From Oscillospiraceae bacterium (GTDB taxonomy: Bacteria > Bacillota > Clostridia > Oscillospirales > Ruminococcaceae): a DNA stretch of 5,791 nt. Both the position numbers and the translations under genes were made by a program. Under the pieces are notes generated by a model, which did no database searches, was not told the DNA's origin, and worked only from the letters and a program-made list of their open reading frames with translations. The stretch is from assembly GCA_900762805.1 (NCBI GenBank), contig CAAFHY010000121.1:1-5791 (forward strand), in the 5' to 3' direction. This document shows, one piece after another, positions 5,537 to 5,791 of the stretch (its first letter is position 1; every line of letters begins with the position of its first letter).

Positions 5537-5791
5537 TCATTTATACAGCCGACGTACCGTTGTGCCTGCGACTAAGAGTATCAGACCAACGATAACCGTG
5601 AGTTGAACCACCAAAAGCACCGCAATCAGGAGCGGTGTTTGTGCGGCATCCAGCGTGAAGCCCGTCTGCTCCGAAAGCCCTTGAAAGACGTTCCGCATGA
5701 TGAGAAACGACAGAGCACCGCCCAGAATCGTTCCGGGCAGAGCGATGCCAATCCCACCGGCAAGATAATTCCGAACCACCAAAGCCTTCGG
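5537..5791 (-). CDS. C-terminal end of another FtsX-like ABC permease (5' end outside window)
   Basis: The frame is open to the window edge (PKALVV... before any start), so this is the last 84 residues of a larger protein, not a small gene starting at the internal TTG 5782. Two membrane helices are visible, at about residues 11-33 (LAGGIGIALPG onward) and 54-77 (LLIAVLLVVQL onward), and the protein ends in a basic TVRRLYK tail. This is the final pair of helices of an FtsX/MacB permease domain. The stop (TGA, 5537-5539) is 18 bases before the next permease, so the two form one operon. A pair of permeases with one ATPase is the LolC/LolE/LolD-like arrangement. Confidence 0.75.
   Translation of the reverse strand, partial: PKALVVRNYLAGGIGIALPGTILGGALSFLIMRNVFQGLSEQTGFTLDAAQTPLLIAVLLVVQLTVIVGLILLVAGTTVRRLYK

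Overview
The window looks like chromosomal DNA from a GC-rich anaerobic Firmicute of the class Clostridia, probably a gut Oscillospiraceae/Ruminococcaceae-type bacterium. This is inferred from the style of the zinc-ribbon/kinase/PASTA protein, the monofunctional aspartokinase with its own leader, purine-rich Shine-Dalgarno sites and the codon use. No RNA gene, phage gene, CRISPR array or intact insertion sequence is visible.

Region 1 (1-1585, + strand) is the 3' part of a gene for a membrane-anchored eukaryotic-type Ser/Thr kinase-like protein: the end of a zinc ribbon, a kinase fold, a Pro/Glu/Ala-rich linker, one transmembrane helix and two PASTA-like repeats. The ATP-anchoring Lys, the HRD Asp, the catalytic-loop Asn and the DFG Asp are all replaced, so it reads as a pseudokinase. 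Its true start lies left of the window.

Region 2 (1586-2166) has no credible gene but is dense in RNA hairpins. A 12-bp hairpin follows the pseudokinase. A structured leader with a perfect 13-bp hairpin then leads to a strong intrinsic terminator ending in six T, about 150 bases before the next start codon. This is the layout of an attenuator or riboswitch, but I could not match it convincingly to the lysine riboswitch or another known class.

Region 3 (2167-3378, + strand) is a complete, intact aspartokinase (lysC) with kinase domain and two ACT domains. It carries out the first step of the aspartate pathway to lysine, methionine, threonine and diaminopimelate.

Region 4 (3379-3603) is a short, more AT-rich gap where the two gene blocks converge. 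It holds a 19-bp imperfect inverted repeat, an isolated TATAAT and a weak terminator-like hairpin.

Region 5 (3604-5791, - strand) is a visibly less GC-rich operon for an ABC transporter of the MacB/LolCDE/FtsX type. Its order is a permease cut by the window edge, a second FtsX-like permease, then the ATPase. The ATPase has every expected motif, but an in-frame TAG sits exactly where the second Gln of LSGGEQQR belongs. The second permease has no well-placed in-frame ATG; its best-placed ATGs are one base out of frame. The operon therefore looks recently inactivated or decaying, unless these are sequence errors or the stop is read through.
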